Shown: positions 14,839 to 23,068 of the stretch, one piece after another
Position numbering within the stretch: position 1 is the first letter of the stretch
Layout: each line of letters begins with the position of its first letter
Assembly (NCBI GenBank): GCA_963169325.1
Contig: CAUJEY010000234.1
Span: 1 to 34,990, forward strand
Reading direction: 5' to 3'
Length of the DNA stretch: 34,990 nt
Origin: Bacteroidota bacterium
GTDB taxonomy: Bacteria > Bacteroidota > Bacteroidia > Chitinophagales > Saprospiraceae
Program-made: the position numbers and the translations under genes
The notes under the pieces: model-generated
The model's database searches: none
What the model saw: the letters and a program-made list of their open reading frames with translations, nothing else
Told to the model about the DNA's origin: nothing

Positions 14839-15732
14839 ATGAAATGTAAAGCCCTGTATTTCAATGTGTTTTTTCTCCTCCTTTTGGCCGCTGGCCGGAT
14901 CGGAGCGCAGGATGTAAAAATCCCCACCGACACCACCCAACTGTTTTCCATTGAAACGCGCGATGGAAATATCTTTCTCGGGTACATCAGGCAGATAGAA
15001 ACAGACTACCTGATGTTGGAAACCGAAAAATTTGGCGACTTGAAGATTAACAAAAAAGAAATTCAAAAAATCCGAACTGTCGGCAAAAACCAGATCGTTG
15101 AAGGCGAGTATTGGGACGACAATCCCCACAGCACGCGCTATTTTTTCGGGCCAAACGGCTACGGATTAAAAAAAGGGGAGGGGTATTATCAGAATACCTG
15201 GATACTCTTCAATCAGGTCAGTTACGGGATTAGCGACAATTTTTCGCTGGGGGTGGGTATGATTCCCTTATTTCTGTTTGCCGGCACTGCCACACCAATC
15301 TGGATCACGCCAAAATTATCCATACCGCTGAAAAAAGACGCCATAAACCTCGGTGTTGGCGGCCTTTTTGCCGTAGTGCTGGGAGAAGAGAGCGGTTCCT
15401 TTGGGTTGGCCTACGGCCAGATGACCTTCGGGCCGCGCGACCGGAATGTCAACCTGGGGCTCGGGTACGGTTACGCCGGCGACAGCTGGGCCAGTACACC
15501 TACCGTCTCCCTAAGCGGCATATACCGGACAGGCAGAAAATTCGCCCTGATAACCGAAAACTACCTGCTTGATGCCGGCGACGAAAACATAGCCTTACTG
15601 TCCTTTGGCGGCCGGTTCATCGGGCGCTGGATCGCGGTCGACGCTGCGCTGGTGTTTCCGACCGGGACAGGGGAGCTTATCGGTATCCCCTGGCTTGGGC
15701 TTACTGTTCCTTTCGGCAAAGCAAGAGATTAA
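14839..15732 (+). CDS. Predicted outer-membrane protein, unknown function
   Basis: A 297-residue exported protein. The start at 14839 gives a signal peptide (ALYFNVFFLLLLAAGRIGA, cleavage before QDVK). Residues about 30-90 form a small beta-domain (FSIETRDGNIFLGYIRQIETDYLMLETEKFGDLKINKKEIQKI; an SH3-like pattern seen at the front of other Bacteroidota surface proteins), and the remainder is alternating Gly/aromatic-rich strands (NVNLGLGYGYAGDSW, SLSGIYRTGRKFALITENY, LSFGGRFIGRWIAVDAAL) that suggest a beta barrel of 8-10 strands. I know proteins of this layout only as hypothetical. The gene stands 124 bases after the PLD gene with its own candidate promoter, so it may be independent. Confidence 0.72.
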   Translation: MKCKALYFNVFFLLLLAAGRIGAQDVKIPTDTTQLFSIETRDGNIFLGYIRQIETDYLMLETEKFGDLKINKKEIQKIRTVGKNQIVEGEYWDDNPHSTRYFFGPNGYGLKKGEGYYQNTWILFNQVSYGISDNFSLGVGMIPLFLFAGTATPIWITPKLSIPLKKDAINLGVGGLFAVVLGEESGSFGLAYGQMTFGPRDRNVNLGLGYGYAGDSWASTPTVSLSGIYRTGRKFALITENYLLDAGDENIALLSFGGRFIGRWIAVDAALVFPTGTGELIGIPWLGLTVPFGKARD

Positions 15733-15799
15733 TACAACGTTGTTTATTTCCTGGCAGGAAGATTCTACATTTACCCGCACAAACTGAAACCAACTGAAC

Positions 15800-17137
15800 G
15801 TGGCCACTACGCTGACTTCTGCCAACGGACTCCCCAAAACGGTAAAAAACGACAAGCGCACCATCACCGGCTGGGCCTTTTTCGACTGGGCCAACAGCGC
15901 TTATGCGTTAGTCATCACCGTTGCCATTTTTCCCCCTTATTTTCTGGGTATTGCCCCGGACCGGATAGATATCGGCGGTGGCATTGCCCTGCGTGATGAA
16001 ACCATGGTCGCCTGGTGCATTTCGCTGGCCTACCTCATTATCGCGGCTATTTCGCCCATCCTCTCCGGCATTGCCGACTTTGGTGGGAAAAAGATGCGTT
16101 TTATGCGCTTTTTTACCTTTCTGGGATCGATGGCCTGTATAAGCCTTTTTCTCTTTACCAGTCCCGAATCTCTTTGGATTGGGGCATCGGGATACATCCT
16201 GGCCACGATAGGGTTTGCCGGAGGAATCGTGTTTTACAACGCTTATTTGCCTGAAATTGCCACGGAAGACCGCTACGACGCCGTGAGCGCCAAAGGATTT
16301 ATCTACGGGTTTGCCGGGAGCGTTATTTTGCTGGTCGTCAACCTGGTCATGGTGCTGAAGTACGAGGCGTTCGGGTTTCCAACCGAAACGTCGGCTATCC
16401 GCTGGGCTTTCGTGACCGTCGGTCTTTGGTGGTTGTGTTTTGCGCAAATCCCGTTTCGCCGTCTGCCGCCCGATTCGCCGCGCCCGATGCCGCCCGGCGC
16501 CATTCGAAAAGGCTACGACGAACTGGCCAAGGCCTTCCGGGCGGTACGCGGCAGCCGCAATACGACACTTTTTCTGATCGCCTTTTTCTGCTACAACGCC
16601 GGCGTGCAAGCTATCCTGTTCCTGGCTTCCAGTTTTGCGGACAAGGAAATGAAAATGGAGAAGTCTAAATTGATCATTTTGGTCCTGATCCTGCAAATCG
16701 TGGCCATAATCGGCGCCTACCTGTCGTCCCGCCTATCGGAAAAAAAAGGAAACAGGGCTTCTTTATTTGTCATGCTGAGCATCTGGACCGCGATTTGTCT
16801 CATCGGCTGGGCGGTACGCAGCGAAACGGAAGTGTTTTTATTAGGCGGCGCCATCGGCCTGGTTATGGGCGGCGTACAGGCGCTGTCGCGCAGCACTTAC
16901 GCCAAATTTTTGCCCGAAAACACCCAGGAAACAACCTCTTTTTTCAGTTTTTACGACGTGATGGACAAGGTGTCCACCGTATTCGGAACCATGGTTTTCG
17001 GCTTGGTGGCGCAATTATTCGGTGGCATGCGCAGCAGCGTACTTGCGTTATCCGTCTTATTTATCGCCAGTTTGGTGCTGCTCGCATTTGTGCGCGTACG
17101 GCGAATGCCGGCGGTGGAGGATGTTAAAACGGACTGA
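15800..17137 (+). CDS. MFS transporter of the UMF1/Atg22-like family
   Basis: A 445-residue inner-membrane transporter with 11-12 helices. The N-terminal TGWAFFDWANSAYALVITVAIFPPYF (about 22-47) is the hallmark of the UMF1 (vacuole effluxer, Atg22-like, PF11700) family, followed by LIIAAISPILSGIADFGGKK (the A-motif-like loop between helices 2 and 3), GGVQALSRSTYAKFLPENTQETTSFF late in the protein, and a conserved FFSFYDVMDKVSTVFG. In yeast Atg22 exports amino acids from the vacuole; bacterial substrates are unknown. I use a GTG start at 15800, since no ATG lies between it and the signature; it matches the usual family length. A fold-back repeat separates it from the ligase gene. Confidence 0.9.
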   Translation: MATTLTSANGLPKTVKNDKRTITGWAFFDWANSAYALVITVAIFPPYFLGIAPDRIDIGGGIALRDETMVAWCISLAYLIIAAISPILSGIADFGGKKMRFMRFFTFLGSMACISLFLFTSPESLWIGASGYILATIGFAGGIVFYNAYLPEIATEDRYDAVSAKGFIYGFAGSVILLVVNLVMVLKYEAFGFPTETSAIRWAFVTVGLWWLCFAQIPFRRLPPDSPRPMPPGAIRKGYDELAKAFRAVRGSRNTTLFLIAFFCYNAGVQAILFLASSFADKEMKMEKSKLIILVLILQIVAIIGAYLSSRLSEKKGNRASLFVMLSIWTAICLIGWAVRSETEVFLLGGAIGLVMGGVQALSRSTYAKFLPENTQETTSFFSFYDVMDKVSTVFGTMVFGLVAQLFGGMRSSVLALSVLFIASLVLLAFVRVRRMPAVEDVKTD

Positions 17138-17166
17138 TAGGTGATGGAACACATTTATTTGATTTT

Positions 17167-17246
17167 AAACACATAGGCACATAGACCACATAGTTTTTAA
17201 ACCTTTGAAAGTCAGAAACCTATGTGTCCTATGTGCCTATGTGTTT
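17167..17246. repeat. Fold-back repeat with ACATAGG phrases
   Basis: Arms 17167-17193 (AAACACATAGGCACATAGAC and on) and 17220-17246 are inverted copies of 27 bp with two mismatches, each built from three or four ACATAG/CACATAG phrases, separated by 26 bases. It sits between the transporter stop and the ligase start. The frame of the ligase stays open through it, but the translated part (VRNLCVLCAYVF) is simply the repeat. Confidence 0.8.
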
Positions 17247-17270
17247 GAATTGTCGACGCATTTAGTAAAA

Positions 17271-19055
17271 ATGGATTTCACGCGCTTATTCGATATTCTG
17301 GAATACCAGCAACAACGTTTTCCGCAAAAAATAGCCCTCGCAGGGCAGGAAAACGGCGCCTGGCGTACCTGGAGTACCGCCGAAGCGCTCGCCGAACGCG
17401 ACCGCATCAGTGCCGGCCTGCTGGCCCGCGGTTTCCAAAAGGGCGACCGGGTGGGTATCCTGACCCATTGCGGCAGTCCGAACTGGATCATCGCCGACGG
17501 GGCTTTGTTACAATCAGGCATGATACCGGTACCGGTGCATGCCACCGCGCGCGCCGACGAAATCGAGTTTATTATCCGGGATGCCGGCTTACGGGCATTT
17601 TTTGTCAGCAACGGCGATATGCTCGGCAAACTGCAAACAGCCGGTATTTCGCCGGACTATCTTTTTTCTTTTGAAAAAATAACCGGCGCCACACACTGGG
17701 ACATCCTGCGTGCCGAACCTGATGCTGCAACCGCCGGCCGCATCCGCACCCTCCGCGACAGCATTGAAGCAACAGACTTAGCTACCCTGCTGTACACCTC
17801 CGGCACCACCGGCACGCCAAAAGGCGTCATGCTGACCCATGCCAATATTGTGAGCAACATAAAAGCGGTGCTCACTATCGTACCGGTAAACCCGCGGGTG
17901 ACCGCCGTCAGTTTTTTGCCACTCAGCCATATTCTGGAGCGCATGGTGACGTATGTGTATCAGACCTCCGGCACGCCGGTGTGGTTTGCCGATTCGCTGG
18001 AGCGCCTGCCTGAAACCCTGCGCGACGTGCGGCCGCACTTTTTTACCGCCGTGCCGCGTATCCTCGAACGAGCCTACGAGCGCCTGCTGGAACGGCGCAA
18101 TCAGTCCGGCTTTTTGGGCAAAAAAATACTGGATTGGGCCATGGCCCTCGGCGAACGTTATCCCTATTCCGGCAAGGCCGGCATGCCGCTGGATTACCGG
18201 CTCAAACTATGGGTCGCCGACCTGCTCGTATTCCGCCGCTGGCGCAAGGCCATGGGCGGCCGGGTGCGCGGCATTGCCGTGGGCGCCGCAGCGTTGCAAC
18301 CCCGGCTGGGGCGATTGTTCTCGGCTGCCGGCGTCGATGTGCGCGAGGGTTACGGCCTCACGGAAACCAGCCCGGTGGTGTCGTTCAACCGCTTTGAGCC
18401 GGGTGGCGTACACTTCGGCACCGTGGGCATTCCGGCGCCGGGGGTGGAGGTACGTATTGCCGATGCCAATGCAGAGGGCGAAGGCGAAGTGCAGGTACGC
18501 GGTCCCAATGTGATGAGCGGCTACTGGAACCTGCCCGAAGAAACGGCGGCCCGGTTCACGCCCGATGGCTGGTTCAAAACCGGCGACCTGGGTCGCTTCG
18601 AATACAAACGTTTCCTGAAAATTACGGGCCGGCAAAGCGAAGTATTCAAAACGACTACCGGGAAATTCGTGGCGCCGGCCTATGTAGAACAACAACTCCT
18701 GCGCTCGCCCTTCCTGGACCAGTGTATGGCCGTGGGCCTCAACCAGCCCTTCGTGGGCGCGCTCGTAGTGCCCAATTTTATCCACATGGAGGCCTGGTGC
18801 CGCGAAAACAAGGTACACTGGACGGCGCCGCAATACATGATCATGAACCCGAAGGTGGAAAAACTGTTCCGGCAGGAAATCGACCGCATCAACGAAGAAC
18901 ACCTCGGCCCTATCGAAAAAGTGCGGGCGTTCCGGCTACTGGCCGAGCCCTGGACGCCGCAAAACGGCCTGCTCACGCCGACGTTGAAGTTGAGGCGCGG
19001 AGAATTGGGAAAGCGGTTTGATGGGGAAATTCAGGAGTTGTTTAAGGCAAAATAG
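17271..19055 (+). CDS. Long-chain acyl-CoA synthetase (AMP-binding enzyme)
   Basis: A 594-residue ANL-superfamily ligase that activates a fatty acid with ATP to an acyl-adenylate and then a CoA thioester. Motifs: the P-loop LLYTSGTTGTPKGVMLTH near 173-190, YGLTETSPVVSFN near 360-372, the adenylate-binding GWFKTGDLGRF near 434-444, and the C-terminal hinge and lysine region ITGRQSEVFKTTTGKFVAPAYVE around 452-474, typical of the FAA1/FadD15 (long-chain) branch. The length is normal for it. The start at 17271 is chosen because upstream codons belong to a repeat. No signal or membrane segment is seen, so it is cytoplasmic or peripheral. It could supply acyl-CoA for beta-oxidation or lipid synthesis; neighbours do not tell. 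Confidence 0.93.
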   Translation: MDFTRLFDILEYQQQRFPQKIALAGQENGAWRTWSTAEALAERDRISAGLLARGFQKGDRVGILTHCGSPNWIIADGALLQSGMIPVPVHATARADEIEFIIRDAGLRAFFVSNGDMLGKLQTAGISPDYLFSFEKITGATHWDILRAEPDAATAGRIRTLRDSIEATDLATLLYTSGTTGTPKGVMLTHANIVSNIKAVLTIVPVNPRVTAVSFLPLSHILERMVTYVYQTSGTPVWFADSLERLPETLRDVRPHFFTAVPRILERAYERLLERRNQSGFLGKKILDWAMALGERYPYSGKAGMPLDYRLKLWVADLLVFRRWRKAMGGRVRGIAVGAAALQPRLGRLFSAAGVDVREGYGLTETSPVVSFNRFEPGGVHFGTVGIPAPGVEVRIADANAEGEGEVQVRGPNVMSGYWNLPEETAARFTPDGWFKTGDLGRFEYKRFLKITGRQSEVFKTTTGKFVAPAYVEQQLLRSPFLDQCMAVGLNQPFVGALVVPNFIHMEAWCRENKVHWTAPQYMIMNPKVEKLFRQEIDRINEEHLGPIEKVRAFRLLAEPWTPQNGLLTPTLKLRRGELGKRFDGEIQELFKAK

Positions 19056-19089
19056 AAAAAGTGGAAGGGGAGAGCCGTGATTTTCCGCT

Positions 19090-19866
19090 CTATTGATAGT
19101 TTTTCAGACCTCCTGATAACGCATGTTTTTCCGTGTCCAAAAACCGTAGCAGTGTCTGTTCATCAGGCAATTGAAGCATATACAGTGCTTTTTCCGGGAT
19201 GATTTCCTGCGACTTCAGGCCTGCAAACTCAAAAACGTATGGATCACGGATAACATCCTGAAGTGCGAACGAAGCACTCCCGAACTTTACTTGTGCCAGA
19301 AGGGCCTCCTTGTTTTGTGAAAGCCCGGTGCGTTCAAAAAGCAGGCTACTGATCTGGCGTTGCAGTTGACGATATGTCCAATTACCTTTGATACATTCGA
19401 TTTCGTAAAAGAGGCGATGCATTGGGTCTTCAACCTTGACCAACTCTACGAAATGCGTAAAAGTAAATTTAGAAAGCAGCGTTTCCGTTGGAAGCATCAG
19501 AGCGTTTTCAAATTCTTCAGGCGCTGCCTGAAGAATTTGTATGGTAGATTTTTCTCCTGTATCCAAATCCAGGAAAGACCTTACCTGAGAACTAATTTGT
19601 GGGTAAAACAGGTAGAATTTCCTGAAAAGCGTCAGATTCGTGTAGGAAATACCTTTAAGCCCGTTCTTTTTCAGTTCGGCGGCAATCCGGTAAAGCAGCC
19701 GTGCGCCATATTCGGCATAATCCTGGCCATGCTGCTCGAACTCCACGATATAGTATCCAAAAAGCCAGTTACGAAGGGTGTGGCTCTGGTTGACGGCGCT
19801 TCCCGCCCGCACCTGCATGGCGCTGTGCGCATCGCGGAGATGTTCAATAAGTTTGGAAAAATCCAT
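19090..19866 (-). CDS. DUF1016 (YhcG-like) protein lacking its PD-(D/E)XK nuclease core
   Basis: A 258-residue protein. Residues 1-205 are a typical DUF1016_N (PF17761) region: SHTLRNWLFGYYIVEFEQHGQDYAEYGARLLYRIA, GISYTNLTLFRKFYLFYP, LSKFTFTHFVELVKVEDPMHRLFYEIE and NWTYRQLQRQISSLLFERTGLS. Complete homologues are 330-370 residues and continue after VIRDPYVFEFAGLKSQE with a 110-120 residue PD-(D/E)XK nuclease (PF06250) ending in a Y-x-L-x-LP segment. Here FAGLKSQE runs straight into IIPEKALYMLQLPDEQTLLRFLDTEK, the normal C-terminal tail, so the nuclease core seems to be excised in frame. The protein would keep the winged-helix and protein-binding parts but not the active site. I infer a domesticated or regulatory remnant; sequencing error is unlikely as the frame is intact on both sides. 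Confidence 0.8.
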   Translation of the reverse strand: MDFSKLIEHLRDAHSAMQVRAGSAVNQSHTLRNWLFGYYIVEFEQHGQDYAEYGARLLYRIAAELKKNGLKGISYTNLTLFRKFYLFYPQISSQVRSFLDLDTGEKSTIQILQAAPEEFENALMLPTETLLSKFTFTHFVELVKVEDPMHRLFYEIECIKGNWTYRQLQRQISSLLFERTGLSQNKEALLAQVKFGSASFALQDVIRDPYVFEFAGLKSQEIIPEKALYMLQLPDEQTLLRFLDTEKHALSGGLKNYQ

Positions 19867-20002
19867 ATTGAAGATTTTTCCAACAAAGAAGAGGTAAAGA
19901 TTTTAAATTTAAAAATATTTGTTTTAATTTTTGTTGTTTTTTATAAACATTTTATTTTTTTTGTGTATTATTCTGGGAAAAGGCGAACCCCGACAGCCCC
20001 TA

Positions 20003-20638
20003 TCACTCCAGCACGCCCTTTCGTTTCATTTTATAATAATGCACCCCTGCCCCGAATACCCAGCCTTCTTTGCCCGATTTGGTGCGCACTTTTACCCAAT
20101 AGTCGGTCACTTTTTCATAGCCGAGGCTGATCTCTTCCGGTTTTTCGCTTTTTTTGTTCAGGAAATAGACCTGTTCGTACAAGTCGAGTTTGGTCACCAA
20201 TGCGCCTTTCAGGTTGGGTTCTTTCCGCATTTTCAGGCCGTCGATCGTAACAAAAAGGGTGGAATATTTTGGCGCGGTGCTACCCGGTGTGGTAGTGGCC
20301 GGTTGGTTCGACGGGGTAGGGCTGCTGCCGGGCGCCTGTACCGGGTCGGCGGTTTGTGCCGGCTGGTTTTGTAGTTTCGGCAGGCCGGCTTTGCCACCGG
20401 GCGCCGTGTAGGTTTGCGGTTGCTGCTGTGCCGGCGCTGGTTGTGGCTGCGGTTGCGGCGCCGGTGTTTGCGGCACATATACCGTATCGCGTTTCAACGG
20501 CCGGTCTTCGGGGTCAATGGCCTCGCGTACGCTTTGGGTGATTTGTGCGCGCCTGGAAGAACATTTGGAAATAGCCCACAGCGCGATGCAGAGAAAAAAC
20601 ACCGTAATAATAAGCGATTCGACCTTCGGGATCCTCAT
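20003..20638 (-). CDS. Membrane-anchored SH3-domain protein with proline-rich linker
   Basis: A 211-residue protein. The N-terminus has one hydrophobic segment (ESLIITVFFLCIALWAIS) ending in Lys-Cys, so it is a signal anchor or, less likely, a lipoprotein. Residues about 50-125 are a linker rich in Pro, Gln, Thr and Ala (APQPQPQPAPAQQQPQ). Residues about 128-200 look like a bacterial SH3 domain (SH3_3/SH3b): LFVTIDGLKMRKEPNLKGALVTKLDLYEQVYFLNK and DYWVKVRTKSGKEGWVFGAGVHYY. Such domains bind peptidoglycan or proteins at the cell wall. It is divergent from dprA, with a 99-base shared promoter region. Confidence 0.83.
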   Translation of the reverse strand: MRIPKVESLIITVFFLCIALWAISKCSSRRAQITQSVREAIDPEDRPLKRDTVYVPQTPAPQPQPQPAPAQQQPQTYTAPGGKAGLPKLQNQPAQTADPVQAPGSSPTPSNQPATTTPGSTAPKYSTLFVTIDGLKMRKEPNLKGALVTKLDLYEQVYFLNKKSEKPEEISLGYEKVTDYWVKVRTKSGKEGWVFGAGVHYYKMKRKGVLE

Positions 20639-20708
20639 AGCGTATAAAAATTAAACTAAAAGTTTTAAAAGTGGTGCAACTTTCGCGCGGTTGCCCTACT
20701 TTTACAGG

Positions 20709-20716
20709 CAAAAATA
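20709..20716 (-). promoter_or_regulatory. Possible -7 element for the SH3 protein gene
   Basis: The minus strand reads TATTTTTG, an exact TAnnTTTG. The nearest TTTG upstream is 25 bases away (20745-20742), two bases beyond the normal range, and lies in the dprA start region. Transcription would begin near 20702, about 64 bases from the start codon. Confidence 0.3.
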
Positions 20717-20737
20717 GGTAAAATTACAGAGTAGCCC

Positions 20738-21841
20738 ATGACAAACCGGCTGCATTATCAAATCGCGCTCACGCTTGTGCCTCAAATCGGGGCCGTCACC
20801 GCCAAAACGCTGGTCAGCTATTGCGGTAGTGCGGAGGCCGTTTTCCTGGCTTCTAAAAGAGAACTGCTGAAGGTACCCGGCATCGGCCCGGGCATTGTGG
20901 AAAGTATCGGTCTTTCGGCAGCCCTGCATCAGGCGGAAAAGGAACTGTATTTCCTGGAGCAGTACGGGGTGGAGGCCCTGTTTTATACCGACGAGCGTTT
21001 CCCCGTTCGCCTTCGGCAAAATACCGACTGCCCGGCCATCTTATATTTTAAAGGCTCTGCGGTGGATTTGCTCAATGCCCGGCGTATTGTGTCGGTCGTC
21101 GGCACCCGGCAGCCGACCGAGTACGGCAAAGCGATCTGCGAAGAGCTGGCGGAAGGGCTCCTGCCTTACGATGTGCTGATCGTAAGCGGCCTGGCCTATG
21201 GGATCGACATCACGGCCCACCGCAAAGCCTCGGCATTGGGCATCCCCAATATCGCGGTTTTGGGGCACGGCCTGGGCAAAGTGTACCCCAGCCAGCACCG
21301 CAGCACGGCCTTGAAACTGATTGAAAACGGCGGCCTGCTCACCGAATATACCCACGATACCGCCCCCGACCGTGAACATTTCCCGATGCGCAACCGCATC
21401 ATCGCCGGCATGTGCGATGCCCTGCTGGTGGTGGAAACCGCCACCTCCGGCGGATCCATGATCAGCGCCGAACTGGCCGGCCAGTACGAACGGGATATCT
21501 TCGCGGTGCCCGGTCGCCTGCGCGACCCAAAAAGCGCCGGCTGCAACATGCTCATCAAAACGAACCGCGCCAAACTCTGCGAAAACGCCGCCGATATCGC
21601 CGTCGCACTCGGCTGGAACCAGGCCGGACGCCAGCATACGGTACAAACGCAACTTTTTCTCGACCTCAACCCCGCCGAAACCGCCCTCCTCGACCTCATT
21701 CGCCAGCGACCGCAAATACCCATCGACGAACTCACATACGCCGCCCAACTCAGCCCCGGCGAACTGGCTTCCCTGCTGCTGGGGCTCGAATTTAAAGGCC
21801 TCCTGCGCACCTTGCCGGGTAAACGGTATATTTTAGTTTAA
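20738..21841 (+). CDS. dprA: DNA-processing protein DprA/Smf
   Basis: A 367-residue DprA, which binds incoming single-stranded DNA and loads RecA during natural transformation. All three parts are seen: an N-terminal helix-hairpin-helix segment (LLKVPGIGPGIVESIG, about 43-58), the Rossmann-like DNA-binding core (IVSVVGTRQPTEYGK at 117-131, IVSGLAYGIDITAHRKAS at 148-165, VLGHGLGKVYPSQHR at 174-188, ETATSGGSMISAELA at 233-247, FAVPG at 256-260), and a C-terminal winged helix of the DML1 type (about 310-367, ELTYAAQLSPGELASLLLGLEFKGLL). The length is typical. Position 118 has VVGTR where most homologues have a G-x-R variant; this is still within family range. It is divergent from the SH3 gene. 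Confidence 0.95.
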   Translation: MTNRLHYQIALTLVPQIGAVTAKTLVSYCGSAEAVFLASKRELLKVPGIGPGIVESIGLSAALHQAEKELYFLEQYGVEALFYTDERFPVRLRQNTDCPAILYFKGSAVDLLNARRIVSVVGTRQPTEYGKAICEELAEGLLPYDVLIVSGLAYGIDITAHRKASALGIPNIAVLGHGLGKVYPSQHRSTALKLIENGGLLTEYTHDTAPDREHFPMRNRIIAGMCDALLVVETATSGGSMISAELAGQYERDIFAVPGRLRDPKSAGCNMLIKTNRAKLCENAADIAVALGWNQAGRQHTVQTQLFLDLNPAETALLDLIRQRPQIPIDELTYAAQLSPGELASLLLGLEFKGLLRTLPGKRYILV

Positions 21842-21868
21842 AATGAGGTTTGAAGGTTTGAAGATTTG

Positions 21869-21949
21869 AAGGTTTGAAGGTTCGAGGGTTAGAAGGTTTC
21901 TGGTTTGCTAGCAACCAGAAACCTTCTAACCCTCGAACCTTCAAACCTT
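21869..21949. repeat. Perfect 37-bp inverted repeat (fold-back) after dprA
   Basis: Arms 21869-21905 and 21913-21949 are perfect inverse copies of 37 bp, with a 7-base turn (TGCTAGC). The arm is built of the phrases AAGGTTTGAAGG, TTCGAGGGTTAG and AAGGTTTCTGG, and the phrase GGTTTGAA is also repeated outside the arm at 21847-21868. It begins just after the dprA stop and ends 18 bases before the alkaline phosphatase start. With a loop this small it would extrude as a cruciform or form a very stable RNA hairpin. Confidence 0.9.
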
Positions 21950-21955
21950 AATTCG

Positions 21956-21963
21956 TAGTTTTG
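21956..21963 (+). promoter_or_regulatory. -7 element next to the alkaline phosphatase start
   Basis: TAGTTTTG (21956-21963) is an exact TAnnTTTG and is followed by CACC and the ATG at 21968. The expected transcription start coincides with the ATG, so the message would be leaderless. No TTG is found at -33; the fold-back repeat occupies that position. Confidence 0.4.
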
Positions 21964-21967
21964 CACC

Positions 21968-23068
21968 ATGAAACAAATCTTGTTGTTGCTTTCGGTATTC
22001 ATCTTCTCTTTTCAGAGTGGGCGTCAGCTGGGTCAGCCGGGAGCAGGGGTGAAATATCCCAAAAATATTATCCTCCTGATCGGCGACGGCATGGGCCTGG
22101 CCCAGGTTACGGCCGGTATGTATGCCAGCAAAAAACCGCTCTACCTCGAACAATTTACGGCAACGGGTCTGATGAAAACCCATGCGCACAAGAACCTGAT
22201 TACCGATTCGGCAGCAGGCGCCACGGCATTTTCCTGCGGTTGCAAAACATATAATGGGGTTATCGGTATGACCGCCGCCAAAAAGCCTTGCCCGACGATT
22301 CTCGAACAGGCTGAAGCGTTTGGACTGGCCACCGGGTTGGTCTCCACATCCAGTATCACCCACGCCACCCCCGCTTCCTTTATCGCGCACGCCCGCGACC
22401 GCCAGTACATGGAGGAAATCGCCACTTTTTTTGTAAAAACGGAAATCGACTTGTTTATCGGCGGGGGCATGAAATATTTTACCAACCGAAAAACGGATCA
22501 ACGCAACCTCTACGCCGAATTGCAGGCGAAAGGCTACTTAGTCAGCGATTTCAGCGGCTACACCCTGGACGCCGGAATACCCTCGCCCCAACAGCCGTTT
22601 GCCTGGTTTAGCGCCCTGGAAGAACCCGTATCGGTTGCCGACGGCCGTACCTATCTCCCGGTGGCCGCCCGGATGGCGCCGGCATTTTTGTCCAAACGCA
22701 GCGACAAAGGCTTTTTTCTGATGATCGAAGGTTCCCAAATTGACTGGGCCTGCCATGCCAACAACGCAGAAAACGCCGTGCTCGAAATGCTCGATTTCGA
22801 CCAAGCTATCGGTGAAGTACTCGAATTTGCCAAAAAAGATGGGAATACGCTCGTGATTGTGACCGCCGACCATGAAACCGGCGGTATGGCGCTGCTACGC
22901 GGAGAGACCAAAGAAACCCTGAAGATCAAATTTACGACCGACTATCATACAGCGTCGCTTGTGCCGGTATTTGCCTACGGGCCCGGCGCCGAACAATTTA
23001 ACGGCTTGTACGACAACACAGATATTTATTTGAAGATGCGCGCGTTGTTACAGTTGCCGGCGCTGTAA
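21968..23068 (+). CDS. Alkaline phosphatase (PhoA family)
   Basis: A 366-residue exported alkaline phosphatase that hydrolyses phosphate monoesters. A short signal (KQILLLLSVFIFSFQSG) precedes the catalytic domain. Metal and catalytic residues are in the usual order: Asp40 in NIILLIGDGMGLAQ, the nucleophilic Ser81 in ITDSAAGATAFSCG, SSITHATPASF (metal-site Thr and His), MIEGSQIDWACHANN, VTADHETGGM and the last His in DYHTASLVPVFAYGPGAE. It is shorter than E. coli PhoA (450 residues or more) and lacks the cap-type insertions. The two cysteines at 90 and 92 sit just behind the nucleophile. The gene has its own promoter and is followed immediately by REP-like palindromes; the first overlaps the last base of the stop codon. 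Confidence 0.93.
   Translation: MKQILLLLSVFIFSFQSGRQLGQPGAGVKYPKNIILLIGDGMGLAQVTAGMYASKKPLYLEQFTATGLMKTHAHKNLITDSAAGATAFSCGCKTYNGVIGMTAAKKPCPTILEQAEAFGLATGLVSTSSITHATPASFIAHARDRQYMEEIATFFVKTEIDLFIGGGMKYFTNRKTDQRNLYAELQAKGYLVSDFSGYTLDAGIPSPQQPFAWFSALEEPVSVADGRTYLPVAARMAPAFLSKRSDKGFFLMIEGSQIDWACHANNAENAVLEMLDFDQAIGEVLEFAKKDGNTLVIVTADHETGGMALLRGETKETLKIKFTTDYHTASLVPVFAYGPGAEQFNGLYDNTDIYLKMRALLQLPAL

Noticed and set aside
17205-17270. Longer start for the acyl-CoA ligase
   Set aside because: The additional 22 residues come from the ACATAGG fold-back repeat; the family N-terminus begins at MDFTRLFDIL.
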